A stretch of DNA of 64,000 bases from assembly GCA_033964015.1 (NCBI GenBank), contig CM066912.1, forward strand, positions 16,899,399 to 16,963,398. Reading direction: 5' to 3'. The translations under genes were made by a program, and so were the position numbers. This stretch comes from Scolanthus callimorphus. Its lineage: Eukaryota; Cnidaria; Anthozoa; Actiniaria; Edwardsiidae. Under the pieces are notes generated by a model. That model had not been told where the DNA came from and did not search any database. It saw only the letters and a list, made by a program, of their open reading frames with translations. Of the stretch, positions 10,431 to 21,420 are shown piece after piece. The stretch's first letter is position 1. Every line of letters starts with the position of its first letter.

Positions 10431-11166
10431 CGTATTAATAATATATAAATTTAGCCACTGGCTAAAGCGGAGCTCCCGATTATAAAATTTTCTGTGCGAA
10501 GAAAGGGATTCCCATGTGTACATGGTTTATACTTATAGGCTTTTTAAGAAAAAATGTCTCTTTATATGTATACAACAGTGTTTTCTTCGGTATGTTGCTG
10601 CATTGACACAATACAATACAGGGACGAAAATAAGCATCCTGTCAAGTGAGATAAAAACCTCCTTCAGAAAAATTAGGTATTAATTCCTCCAAATGGAATG
10701 ATTCAAAAGTGCAATAAAGAGAATATTTTTCAAGCATAATGGCGTCGTCGATGACGTCATATTACCTGACCACTTCATTATGCTCATCTGGTGACCTAGA
10801 CTACAATACAAAAGTTTTAGAGTCTTCCCTTCACGAGATATTAATTTTTCAGGCATAGATGACGTCATCGCTGACGTCATATCACGTAACCAACTCATTT
10901 CGCTCATCTGGTGACCTAGACTACACTACCCAAGTTTGGTTATTTTAGAGTCTTCCCTTCACGAGATATTAATTTTTCAAACATAGATTACGTCATCGAT
11001 GACGTCACATCACGTGACCACTTCATTTTGCTGATCTGATGATCTAGACTACACTACAAAAGTTTGGTTGTTTTAGAGTCTTCCCTTCACGAGATATTAT
11101 TTTTCAAGCACAGATGACATCATCGATGACGTCACATCACGTGACCACTTCATTTTGCTGATCTGA
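10431..11166 (+). repeat. CRE/E-box minisatellite element, copy 1, left part
   Basis: 10465-10740 is a unique leader, closely matched by 47255-47522. It is followed by a tandem array of about 119-127 bp per unit. Each unit has a core of two CRE-type octamers (TGACGTCA and variants) about 4 bp apart, then a CACGTGACC or CACGTAACC motif, then CCAAGTTTGGTTG or a variant, TTAGAGTCTTCCCTTCACG and AGATATTAATTTTTC. Cores lie at about 10742, 10861, 10988 and 11113. The last unit is broken at 11166 by the insertion of another element and resumes at 14097. Confidence 0.85.
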
Positions 11167-11389
11167 CCAGCTGATCTGGGAAAAAATATTAGCCAATCAA
11201 AATCGAGGGAATTTGAAAAACTGGGTTATCACCCTTGGTAACCTGGCCTGCAAGATGGTGGGACTCAGAATTCGAAGGGGAGATCAGTTTTCGCTTATTT
11301 AGTTTCTCTTTTTACTGTTTACTGCCGTCTGAGCGACTTCATTTCGTATGCTGTGGATCTCGACAAAGCCTGAATGAGTCACAGGACTT

Positions 11390-11650
11390 TTGCGTGATGC
11401 CACGCTGCAAATTTCTGTTGTTGTCTTCAAAAAACAACTCGAGATTGGATATGTAGGTCGAGATTGGCAGGGAGAACTCCCGATTGATGTGTGCAAAAAC
11501 AATGTGAAACCAGAAGAGCAAGAAGCTCTGGAAATGATCTTCGATGATCCGGGAGACTTTGAGATTGTTATTTGTATCATGATCAGCCTCAAGGAGTGGT
11601 GCTGCAGTGCTTCAACCGTTATTTCTCAGTGCGTCCAGTCGAACTTCTGA
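11390..11650 (+). CDS. unidentified 86-codon open frame inside the 2.9-kb element
   Basis: The frame has fairly coding-like composition (VGRDWQGELPIDVCKNN, PEEQEALEMIFDDPGDFEI) but I recognise no family. It lies about 225 bp inside the left end of the inserted element. It may be a degraded piece of the element's own protein or captured host exon. Methionine at 11390 is simply the first in frame. I cannot assign a function. Confidence 0.2.
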   Translation: MRDATLQISVVVFKKQLEIGYVGRDWQGELPIDVCKNNVKPEEQEALEMIFDDPGDFEIVICIMISLKEWCCSASTVISQCVQSNF

Positions 11651-13588
11651 GCCAAGGCTACGCCTATACTTACTGACTACTACAATTTAAGTTTTTCCTT
11701 TAAAAAGGACATTTCGAAATGTCTGTCTCGAAGAGCGGAATATTCTTCGAATATGTTGTCTGTAGCAAACAGGGGTTAACTTTGGTTGGAGTCTGAATTC
11801 CCTGCGAGTAGAGGCTACTTTTTATCTTGCGCGTTTCTTTTTACTTTTAATTTTTATGATTTCTTGTGTGTTTCAACTGCGCAAAAGAAGCTACTTCAAA
11901 ACACAAAAACAAGATAGAAGTGGCCTCTGCTAAGCTGGGATTGTCTGATCATTGTGACAGCCCAAGCAGTGGAATGTGAGTGCATTTTTGTTGTAAAAAA
12001 ATTCATCCAAATTTTCTATGTGATATAAATTATGGCCAATTTTCTAAGATGTGTTTTCTGTTGCTATGATGACCGTGAACCAGCCCTTAGAAGTTGAAAA
12101 ATACAGGGAACATACTTAAGCAATAAAACGAGGATTTCTGTGGTTTATAATGTGATAAATGCAGGAGGGATGGTTTTTATGAACCATATTTCTTTCTAAA
12201 AAATGACAAATGGGCATGGTCACTGCTGGATTTAACTGATACATTTAATAGAATAAGGATGAAGAATGAATACTACAGGAGGCAACACGTTTTTGACACA
12301 TGCTACTCTCTTGAAAGAAAGTTGATTATTATTATTATTATTTCTATTGTATGAAGATGTTTGGACAAGGAAGGGATGTACGGACCCCCAAAATCCCCAA
12401 TTAGCAAATTTGAAATCATTTGCACCTCCAAATAGTACTTGGTACACTTCTAATGGGCCAAAGCCTCCCAGCTATGTCATCCTTACTGTGACTGCAAAAA
12501 GTCTTTTAATTTCAAGTTCTATGGAAGTGTCAGATATGAATTCCAAGAAGGCTATACTTACAAGCCCCAAAGAACATGGCTAATTGCTAGCTGCTTGCAC
12601 AGCCTAAAAACATAATACTTTCTTGGTAGCCTTAGCTACAGTTTCATGGAATGCAGTGTCTGAGGGGCCTATAGGTATTTTGTGGAAAAGGAAAAAACGT
12701 TTACAGTTGTTCTTCCTGCTTTTTCTGAGGATAATCAAAATCTAAATAATAGCAAAATAGCTTTCAAAATTCAACTAATTTTTGGGATTCAACTACCATA
12801 GACCAGGAAAATATGCAAACATTGCTCTCTTATTAATTACAAAGCCCTGTCAATTTCCAGATCATCTGAGCTTTATTATTATTATTGTTATTATTTGTCT
12901 GATTTGTCTTGTTTTCATGTTATCAGGTAGATGGAACAAATTCTGAGACATCACTGCCATCGTTGCCCTGGGCTTTGTGAATATTTAAAAACTCCACAGT
13001 CATAACACCATAACACCATTTGATTCACATGGCATAGCAAAGCACAATAAAAACATTATCAGGTTTCGGATTACTCAATATTCTTTTTCTTAGTAAATAG
13101 GTAAATGACAATGAAACCATTCCCAACACTGCTAGTGAAGTCATAATCAGCATTTATTTCAGGCTTAATATTGATTTGTATTTGTATCTGAAATAAAGTG
13201 TTTGTATGGGTGACTGGTTTGTTTACTTTCTTTGATTGATTAGTGTCTCATGTACATGTAAACACAGCGACAGTACAAACGTTGTACAGGGGTCAGTATT
13301 ATTTTTCTAATAATTGATTAGAAAGTGCTGCCTTCGTGTCTAATTTTGCTTTGTTCAGGGTTAATACAATCTTGATTAGGCCTCTTCGTTGTGTGTTTTC
13401 CTTTTCTGGCTTTTAGAAACAAGTTTTACAGCCATAAAAGAAGTTAAAAAAAGAGCGGATTTTGTTTAAGCTGTAGGTACAGAAGTGTGCCATTTTTGAG
13501 GGCTTGCTTGCTTTATATAAAGACAAAAACCAACCAGAAGCAGGAATAACCCCATGTTTCGGACATTCATTCCTTCATTGTTCGAACG

Positions 13589-13858
13589 TCATCCTCGCAT
13601 CATACCTCCTAGGAATCTCGTACAGAAAACAGGGCTCTCGACAAGATATAGTACGCTGTTTTTATCAATTCCTTCTATGAAGAAGCCATTACCTCTTACC
13701 AGGCGTATAAGCTCTATGTCAGGGCTTTTAGAGGTGGCATTTGTAAGCAGCAACTGGGAGTTATCGTAGTGTCGGCGGGTATCGAGTGGGAGCCAGAAAA
13801 TAAACCAGCCAAAAATCAACAAATCGCAAGTTAAAAGTTGGATTCTTCTTTCATTCAT
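13589..13858 (-). CDS. unidentified 89-codon open frame inside the 2.9-kb element
   Basis: Reverse-strand frame near the right end of the inserted element, with a hydrophobic N-terminal stretch (LLIFGWFIFWLPL, residues 12-24) followed by a polar region (SPDIELIRLVRGNGFFIEG). It could encode a short membrane-anchored peptide or be chance. There is no known domain and the flanks are non-coding. Confidence 0.2.
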   Translation of the reverse strand: MNERRIQLLTCDLLIFGWFIFWLPLDTRRHYDNSQLLLTNATSKSPDIELIRLVRGNGFFIEGIDKNSVLYLVESPVFCTRFLGGMMRG

Positions 13859-14094
13859 AAAACTCTGCTACTAAGTAAGCATTTTGAGTGAAAACTAGGA
13901 CAATCACTTAAGAAATGTGGACCTCCGAAGCCAGAGAAAAGGATGGGCTTTTTTCTCCCTTCGTATCGAAGTCCGCCATTATTTTCCTTGAGCATGAGAG
14001 CCTAATGGGTGATACCGCTGACAACTATCGCGGGCAAGGTGATAACCCAGTTTTCCCGTGACGTCATGTGGCGTCACGATCTCAGATCAGCTGG

Positions 14095-14482
14095 GATGAT
14101 CTAGACTACACTACCCAAGTTTGGTTGTTTTAGAGTCTTCCTTTCACGAGATATTAATTTTTCAGGCATAGATGACGTCATCGCTGACGTCATATCACGT
14201 GACCGTGTTACAGCACCCCCCTTGTGGCATAGACAAAATATCCCAAGTATGGTTGTCTTAGCATGTTCCCTTGAGGAGATATAATTTTTTCTTTGCGTAC
14301 CACAGGGTTCCCATGTGTACACGGACGGACGGACACCGGACGGCGTACGCTATAGGTTTAATACCAGAATAAAGAAAAAATCATCAATGACATCATCAAA
14401 ATGATCCATAATGCCCGTGACGTTCAAAATCAACTCGATAGTATACTATACGTTTTTCCCTTAGGTATGGTGCTCCGCTTGC
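14095..14482 (+). repeat. CRE/E-box minisatellite element, copy 1, right part
   Basis: The array unit broken at 11166 resumes here: one paired-CRE core at about 14172, then a distinct terminal segment (CATAGACAAAATATCCCAAG, GTACCACAGGGTTCCC, ACGGACGGACACCGGACGGC) that matches 47925-48232. It ends near a GC-rich palindromic patch (GGTGCTCCGC ... GGAGCTCCGC, 14469-14507). Confidence 0.8.
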
Positions 14483-15330
14483 GCGGGCCTTCGGCTGGAG
14501 CTCCGCTATAAACACTATCTATCTGAGGCTTGAAAGGATGACCCAATAACCTGCGTGTAGCTTCTATGGTAATCCTGCAATCTTGTTAGCCCTTGGTACC
14601 ACATGGAGCAGCTTCTAACAGAGGAACTACTGAAAAACACATAAACATAAGCCCCAAGAAGGGGCAACTGGAAAACGTTTGAAAAAAACTCTGAAAATTA
14701 TGTTTTACGGCATTTTTTCCAACAATTCAAAGAATTGTATACTTAACAGTGAATCATACTTTATGCTTTGCCCCCCCCCCAAAAAAAAAATGAAAAAACC
14801 AGGAGCAAGTCTTCTAATACAACAACTAAATCTAGTAAAATAATGTCTCATTCAGCCCGCATCGGGTTTTTCAACATATGCAAATAAACAGCAATATGGT
14901 TCACACATAGACAGTAAAGTCGGACCCTAAACATACTAGGTTACCCACAAATACAGACGTCTCATGTGTTTGTAAATAAACAAAGAGCCATGCCCCAAAA
15001 CAGACATGAAACTAGACAATGGGAGGTAAAGAAAATCATTTAAAATACGTAGGTGAAATCTATATATGAAAATTGTGAAATGGCCAAAAAAAAAAAATAC
15101 TTTCATACTGGTACAACAATCACACCATGAGTATCCATGTGATGCAAATGTGCATAAATCAAAAACTAGGTGGCGGCAAACTGTTATTACAATTTAAAAT
15201 ATGTGGCGTACAAATATTTATTAGAATTTAACCAATCATGTTGAAACAATAAACATCCTCCGAATTGCAATTCCAGAATTCAAAAATAAACCTGACAAGT
15301 AAGGTGCCTAAACCTGACAGCGGTCAGCGG
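14483..15330. other. non-coding stretch
   Basis: No gene recognised. A poly-C/poly-A junction lies at about 14770-14790. The sequence leads into the LINE at about 15330; the exact 5' boundary of that LINE is not visible. Confidence 0.4.
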
Positions 15331-15337
15331 TCGTGGT

Positions 15338-15348
15338 CCAAGATGGCC
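15338..15348 (+). promoter_or_regulatory. YY1-like motif at LINE 5' end
   Basis: CCAAGATGGCC, about 90 bp upstream of the ORF1 start. Mammalian L1 promoters carry a YY1 site (AAGATGGC) at the transcript start. A regulatory role here is inferred by analogy only. Confidence 0.35.
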
Positions 15349-15437
15349 ACGCGAATTCTTACTCCGAGATAACGTAGGGATTCATGTTAAATGTAGTTCT
15401 ATTTTTGTGCCTTATCTGTTTAAATGTTGCTTGGGAT

Positions 15438-16173
15438 ATGGCGGACCTATCAAAGAACAAACTGGCAGAAATGGAGGAGTCATTGAGCTTTTCAATGATA
15501 AATTTGAACAACTCATGAAACGAGTCAATGCACTGGAGTTGGACAATCAAGAACTAAGAGCAGAAAACAACGCCTTGAAGTCCAAGCTTAATACAGTTGT
15601 CAATAAACTGCAGGAGCATGCACTCCACATAGATGAGCAGGCTCAATATTCACGTCGTGACTGCTTGGAAATCAAGGGTCTTCCTTATAAAGAGGACGAA
15701 GAAATAGATGAGCTTGTCAGGGACGTTGCCGAACTAGCCGGAGTCGAGTTGAACGAGGAAGACATATCAATCTCTCACCGACTACCAGCAAGTGAGAACC
15801 CTGGACTGACCATGCAGGAGTAGTTCACCAACCAGGTCCGCCTCTGATAATTGCGAAGTTTGTCAGGAGAAGTGTGAAGGATGCAGTCTATCAAGCTCGG
15901 TTCAAATTAAAAGGCAAGACCACTCACAATCTGGAAAGCTACGACGATGCAGACGAGGATAACAATATCTACATTTCAGAGAGCCTGACACAAACGAGGA
16001 AGAAGCTCTTCAAAGCATGTCTAAAGGTCAAGAAAGATTTCAAGCTAGCTATAGCTGCCACCAGTAACGGGAAAGTATACGTAAAGACTTCAAAGTTCAG
16101 TCGTCCTGTTTACATTAATTCCGAATCTGATCTGGCCAAGCTGAGGAGTAAGCTAAGTACACCACCTTCCTAG
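15438..16173 (+). pseudogene. LINE ORF1 (coiled-coil RNA-binding protein), two frameshifts
   Basis: ORF1 proteins of LINEs are nucleic-acid chaperones that coat the transcript. The likely start is ATG at 15438 (MADLSKNKLAEMEE). Near 15475 the frame slips by one into IELFNDKFEQLMKRVNALE, a heptad-repeat coiled coil of about 50 residues (15480-15640). Next is QYSRRDCLEIKGLP, characteristic of the RRM-like domain of L1/CR1 ORF1 proteins. After a second slip near 15825 the frame continues PLIIAKFVRRSVKDAVY and runs to the stop at 16173 (C-terminal domain). Predicted intact length is about 245 residues. Both slips are single-base type and abolish the product. Confidence 0.8.
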
Positions 16174-16231
16174 TCTCCTACTGTCAATTCAATTTAATCT
16201 ATGTCATTTCTAATGATGATAAAAGAAATCA

Positions 16232-19200
16232 ATGGATTCATGTAGGAAATGTTCTATAGCTGTTAGGGATAACTGTAGGGCGATTCAATGCGACATTTGT
16301 CTAGCTTGGTTCCATCTAAAATGTACTGTATTGTCAGTCAAAGACTATAATTATTATTCAAAGACAAATGACCTTTGGATTTGTCTGTTCTGTCGATCAG
16401 ATGTCTTTCCCTTTAATTCCATTGATAATTCGGCTCTTGCTGAGCTAGCCTTTAATTCTAATGAGGCTTGCTTGTGTAGCAATAATATTCTGAATCTTAG
16501 ACTAAAATTAGATTCGTTACCTCGTTTCGACATAATGTCTTCCTTATGTAATCATTCTAGTTTATCCAAGGCTGATGTTGATCTACAGATGCCTTGTACT
16601 ACTAGTTTTGAATACTATACTTCACATGATTTTCATTCAAGTGATGAAATCCAATCCTGCCTGTCTGACAAAACTTTCTCAGCTTTACATTTCAATATCA
16701 GAAGCTTGAGTGCTAACTTTGTATCCTTTTTCCAATTATTAGAAGATTTGGACCACCATTTTCCTGTTATTGGACTTTCAGAAACACGCATATTGCATGG
16801 ATCTGACCCAATCTCTAATACCAACCTCCAAGGCTATAATTTTCTATCACAGCCAACCTTGTCTGAGGCAGGGGGGTTGGATTTTTTGTCAAGGAAAATT
16901 TGCGTTTTTCAATACGTAGTGACCTGTGTTGTTCTGAGCCTGAGTTTGAGTCTCTGTTTATTGAATTAGATACCCATAATCAGCATAATATTGTTTGTGG
17001 GGTGGTGTATAGACATCCTAATTCAAAACTTGACACCACTCTTAATTTCCTCTACAAAGCAACCGAGAAATTAAATAAAGAAAACAAGTACTGTCTTTTA
17101 ATGGGAGATTTTAACTTAAATCTCCTGAACTATGAGACTCATTCTGACACAGAAGATTTTGTTAACACTTTAGGCGCCTATGATTTTCATCCGCAGATCC
17201 TCAAACCCACCAGAATTACAGATCACTCCGCAACCTTAATTGACAATATATTTTTTAATTCTCTGGAACACCAAGTTACCAGTGGCAATATCATCTCTGG
17301 GATAACAGATCACCTCCCAAATTTTGTTATCATAAATAAATTAGCAGCATTACCACATAATTTTAAATTGTACAAAAGGGACTTCTCCGCTCTAGACAAA
17401 CAGGCTCTCATATCTGAAGTGTCCTCTACTGACTGGACTGGGGTTTTCCCATGCAATGATAGCGCCAATGTGAATGATATTTTTCAGTCTTTCTATAGTC
17501 ACATTGCCAGGGTCATTGATAAACATGCTCCTATGAGAAAATTATCCAAAAGGAAGTAAAATCTCTCTCCAAACCATGGGTCTCAGTAGGCCTGAAAGTT
17601 TCTATAAAGAAAAGAGATCAACTCTACAAGAGGTATCTCCTTTCTAGGGACCCTTACTATTTAACCAAGTATAAGTATTATAGAAATAGGATATGTCATC
17701 TCCTCAGGGCTTCTAAGAGAAATTATTACCAAAATTATTTTAATATGAACAATAGAAATATGAAGAATATCTGGTCAGGCATTAGATCACTGGTCTCACT
17801 CAAGCCTAGAAATGCTAGCATTCCTTCAAAAATTATATCAAATAATAGAACTCTAGTAGACCCCAATCTATTGCTGAAGAATTTAATACTTTCTTTGCCT
17901 CAATTGGAAGCACACTCTCTGACAAAATTGCTCCTACAGATATTAAACCTGAATCCTTTCTTGGGCCTCCACTGGTAAATAGTTTCTGCCTCTTCCCAGT
18001 TACTTCAGTAGAAATTGAAGATGAAATTCGGAATTTAAATTCGTCGAAGGCAACAGGTCCTTTTAGTATTCCTGTCTGCCTGCTAAAAATTTTGGGGACT
18101 TGTTTGTCAAAACCACTTGAAATCCTCTTCAATCATTCATTTAGGAGTGGCTGTGTCCCAGACCAGCTTAAGTTAGCTAATGTTATACCAGTGCACAAAA
18201 GGACTCAGTTAACCTCTTGACCAATTACAGGCCAATATCTTTACTGTCAGTATTTAATAAAATTCTAGAAAAACTCATGTATAAGAGGCTTATCGCCTTT
18301 ATTAACAAATACAACATCTTGTATGAGAAGCAATTTGGTTTCCGCGAAGGGCATTCTACTTTACATGCTGCTCTACTTATTACTGATCGTATTCAAAAGC
18401 TATAGAAGAGGGCCAGTACTCCTGTGGTATCTTCCTCGATTTTTCCAAAGCATTTGACACGGTTAATCACAATATTCTTCTGAAGAAGCTTTCTCATTAT
18501 GGAATCAGGGGTATTGCCAATCATGGTTTGCCTCCTATCTCTCAAATAGAAGACAGTCTGTTGCTATTGGTAATACCTACTCAGAAAATCTAAGTGTGTT
18601 TCATGGAGTTCCACAGGGTTCAGTGCTAGGGCCTCTCCTATTCCTCATCTATATAAACGACTTCTATAGATGTAGTCGCTTTTTTAATTTTCATATATTT
18701 GCTGATGATACAAACCTCTTTGCTTCTCATACTAGCTTACAAACACTAGAAAAGGGCATCAATGAGAATCTTACATTTGTGTCTAATTGGCTTACAGCCA
18801 ATAAACTTTCCCTTAATATTGATAAAACCAACTTTGTTATATTTCATCCACCTCAAAAAGCCTCTAATTATGATGTACGACTAGTGATCAATGGACAGTC
18901 TATTAAGAAAGCTAAGTGTATTAAGTACCTTGGGATTCTCATTGACTCTCATCTTAGCTGGAAACAGCATATATTGCATATTTCAAAAAAGGTTAAGCGT
19001 TGTGTGGGCATTCTCTCAAAAGTCAGACATTATGTAAATGCTGCCACTCTTTCCATGCTATATTATTCACTAATTTATCCTTTTCTAACCTATGCAGCTG
19101 TGACATGGGGGAACACCTACACAACCACCCTAAGGCCTCTTCTTGTCCTCCAGAAGAGGGCAATTCGATTAATGACTTTTTCGGAATTTAGAGCTCATTC

Positions 19201-19537
19201 AGATCCAATCTTCCATGCCCTTGGTCTACTTAAATTACCTGAAATAATATTTTTGCATAATGCACTCTTTATGTATGATTTCTATTCAGATCGTCTGCCC
19301 TCTGTTTTTGATTGTTTCTTCTTATCAGTCAACAGGATACATCAACACTATACCAGACTAGCAGCTAAGAAAACGTATTTCCTTCCTAAAATAAGAACTA
19401 ATTATGGAAAATTTAACATCCGCTTCCTAGGCGCTAAAGTCTGGAACTCAATTTCTGAAGAATTCAAAAGTAAACCACGACCCTCTTTCAAGAAACTTTT
19501 GATTGACTCCTTCATCAATTCATATAATACTAACTAA
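16232..19537 (+). pseudogene. LINE ORF2: PHD-like finger, endonuclease, reverse transcriptase
   Basis: ORF2 nicks the target and reverse-transcribes the RNA. From ATG 16232: a cysteine/histidine finger of PHD type (C-x2-C ... C-x2-C ... H-x2-C ... C-x2-C, residues 4-54); then the AP-endonuclease start (LHFNIRSL, near 16685). A frameshift falls near 16870-16900; then GVVYRHPN, LLMGDFNLNLL and ITDHLP (endonuclease core, to about 17320). Next is the linker; RT fingers SKATGPFSIP (18040), NYRPISLLSVFNKILEKL (18220) and FGFREGHSTLH; palm [11 protein letters not shown] (18440); GVPQGSVLGPLLFLIYIND and intact catalytic FADD (near 18700); thumb YLGILIDSHLSW; and a C-terminal tail GKFNIRFLGAKVWN. Breaks lie near 16880, 17560, 18215 and 18405-18595. 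The last 313 residues are open. Confidence 0.9.
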
Positions 19538-19836
19538 GTTTTCACCATTCCTCCTAGTTATATATATCTAGATAATCTTTAAGCCACTTTCCCTTGTTCG
19601 TTTTGTATTAGTGTTTTTGTCCTGTATCTGCTGCCCGTGTATCTTGTTGATGTATCTACCTACAACTCTACAATTAATTTTCCTATAGACCCTAGGCCGA
19701 GGTACTTGGCTCGATTAGTCCTGACTATTTCCAAGTGCCTTGTGCTCCATTAACCTGTAAAAACAAACTCATAAATCCTGTATCTTTTTCTTACGAGTGC
19801 TAAATAAAGTGTTGTTGTGTTGTGTTGTTGTTGTAG

Positions 19837-20149
19837 CTGTGACAATCATCCCGTGTCAATATCCATAGGACCTCACGAACTGGACATCATCTGAAATATT
19901 TAAACATGCAATCATCTGATCTACAATCTGGAATCAGGTAATCTGCCAAAACATTCTGGTCTTACGGAACCATTGAACCTAAAACGAAACGATGCACAAC
20001 AAACAAATAACAGAAAAATAAGTAAAATCAATCTGATATAAGTGTTGAAATGCGCTTCCTAGCATGCGCAATGCGAATAGCATTCTGAATAATGTAGATA
20101 AAATCCTTACATTATTCCCCTTACAAAACTCTTCTAAACTTCTCATGAT
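19837..20149. other. non-coding stretch
   Basis: Single-copy-looking AT-rich DNA between the LINE tail and the tandem array. Nothing recognised. Confidence 0.4.
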
Positions 20150-21420
20150 ACAAGATAGCTTAATACAACTCTGTAATGTGCCTTTCTCTTAGTGATCATT
20201 TCACAATTCTGCACAACATTTACTTTTATATCCAGTATTTACATTTATTTCTCCTAGTGATCAGAACATAATTCTGTGCAATATTTTCTCACTACAAACG
20301 ACGGTCGCGAAGAACCGTAACCAAGTTTCACTGGCGTCATCAAACATAGTTTAATGGTACAAGGCAAATATATGACACTGGGCTAAAAGCCATTAAAGCA
20401 TCTGCATTTTTAAGCCAAATCTAGCTTCCCTTTCATAATCATTCCACAAACCTATAATATATACAATGTTTACGTTCATTCCAACGGTTACAAAGGAACC
20501 GGAACCAGTTTCACTGGCGTGACCAATCACAATAACTGTACATGACAAGATTTATTATTATTTTAAAGCCAAAAATCTACCTTTCATCTTGAAATCATTC
20601 TACAATCCTATACAATATTTACATTAACTGTGGTTCCAACGGTTGCAAAGGAACCGCAATCACACAATAACTGAACATGACAAAGATGTACTAATTACAA
20701 AAGCCATTTAAAGCATCTACATTTTTAAGCCGAAAAATAGCTTTCATCTTGTAATCATTCTACAATTCTGTACAATATTTCCGTTAATTTCGGTTCCAAC
20801 GGTTGCAAGAGAACCGCAACCAGTTTCACTGGTGTCACAAGTAACAATATAACTATACATGACATACTGTATTAATGGTAAAAGCCATTTCAAGCATCCA
20901 TATTTTGAACATTTTGAAGTGCCAAAAAATGCACCGCTTCTCATCTTTTGATCTTTTCTACAATCCTGATCAATATGTATTAATCCTGATGAAGATGTAT
21001 TAATTACAAAAGCCATTTAAAGCATCTACATTTTTAAGCCAAAAAATAGCTTTCATCTTGTAATCATTCTACAATTCTGTACAATATTTCCGTTAATTTC
21101 GATTCCAACGGTTGCAAGAGAACCACAACCAGTTTCACTGGTGTCACAAGTAACATATAACTGTACATGACATATTGTATTAATGGTAAAAGCCATTTCA
21201 AGCATCCACATTTTGAACATTTTGAAGTGCCAAAAATGCACCGCTTCTCATCTTTTGATATTTTCTACAATCCTGATCAATATGTATTTTAATTTCCAAT
21301 TATCACAAAGGAACTGTAAACCAGTTTCACTTACGTCACAAGTCACCGTAACTGTACATGACTAAGATGTATTTAGGAATGAAAGCCATTATTTAAAATG
21401 TCCAAACTACATTTTCAAGC
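20150..21420. repeat. tandem array of diverged 150-200 bp units with a 308-bp duplication
   Basis: Units share TTCCAACGGTTGCAA, GAGAACCGCAACC, CAGTTTCACTGG, GTCAC, TACATGAC and AAAGCCATTTAAAGCATC. Unit marks are near 20302, 20488, 20633, 20793, 21101 and 21305. The block from 20701 to about 21000 is repeated almost exactly from 21009 to about 21290, a recent 308-bp duplication on top of an older, more diverged array. Open frames here are by-products. Confidence 0.8.

Larger units (their letters stand above)
11167..14094. mobile_element. 2.9-kb element with inverted ends inserted in the minisatellite
   Basis: The array unit is interrupted exactly between CTGATCTGA and TGATCTAGAC, which are contiguous in the undisturbed unit at 11028-11048. 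The insert begins CCAGCTGATCTGGGA and ends with the complement of CCAGCTGATCTGAGA, a 14/15-bp terminal inverted repeat. A second inverted pair, AAAACTGGGTTATCACC, lies about 50 bp inside each end. Dinucleotide GA flanks both sides (11165-11166 and 14095-14096). No transposase is recognised, so it is probably a non-autonomous DNA element or one carrying captured sequence. Superfamily unknown. Confidence 0.7.
15330..19836 (+). mobile_element. near full-length CR1-like LINE
   Basis: About 4.5 kb. The order is a short 5' UTR with a CCAAGATGGCC motif at 15338-15348, ORF1 (15438-16173), a 58-base gap, ORF2 (16232-19537), and a 300-bp 3' UTR ending in AATAAAGTG and TTG-rich repeats at 19803-19836. 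Endonuclease, RT and 3' UTR organisation fit the CR1/L2 superfamily. It is not active: both ORFs have frameshifts or stops. The 3' UTR resembles that of the fragment at 61110-61710. No target duplication could be identified. Confidence 0.85.
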
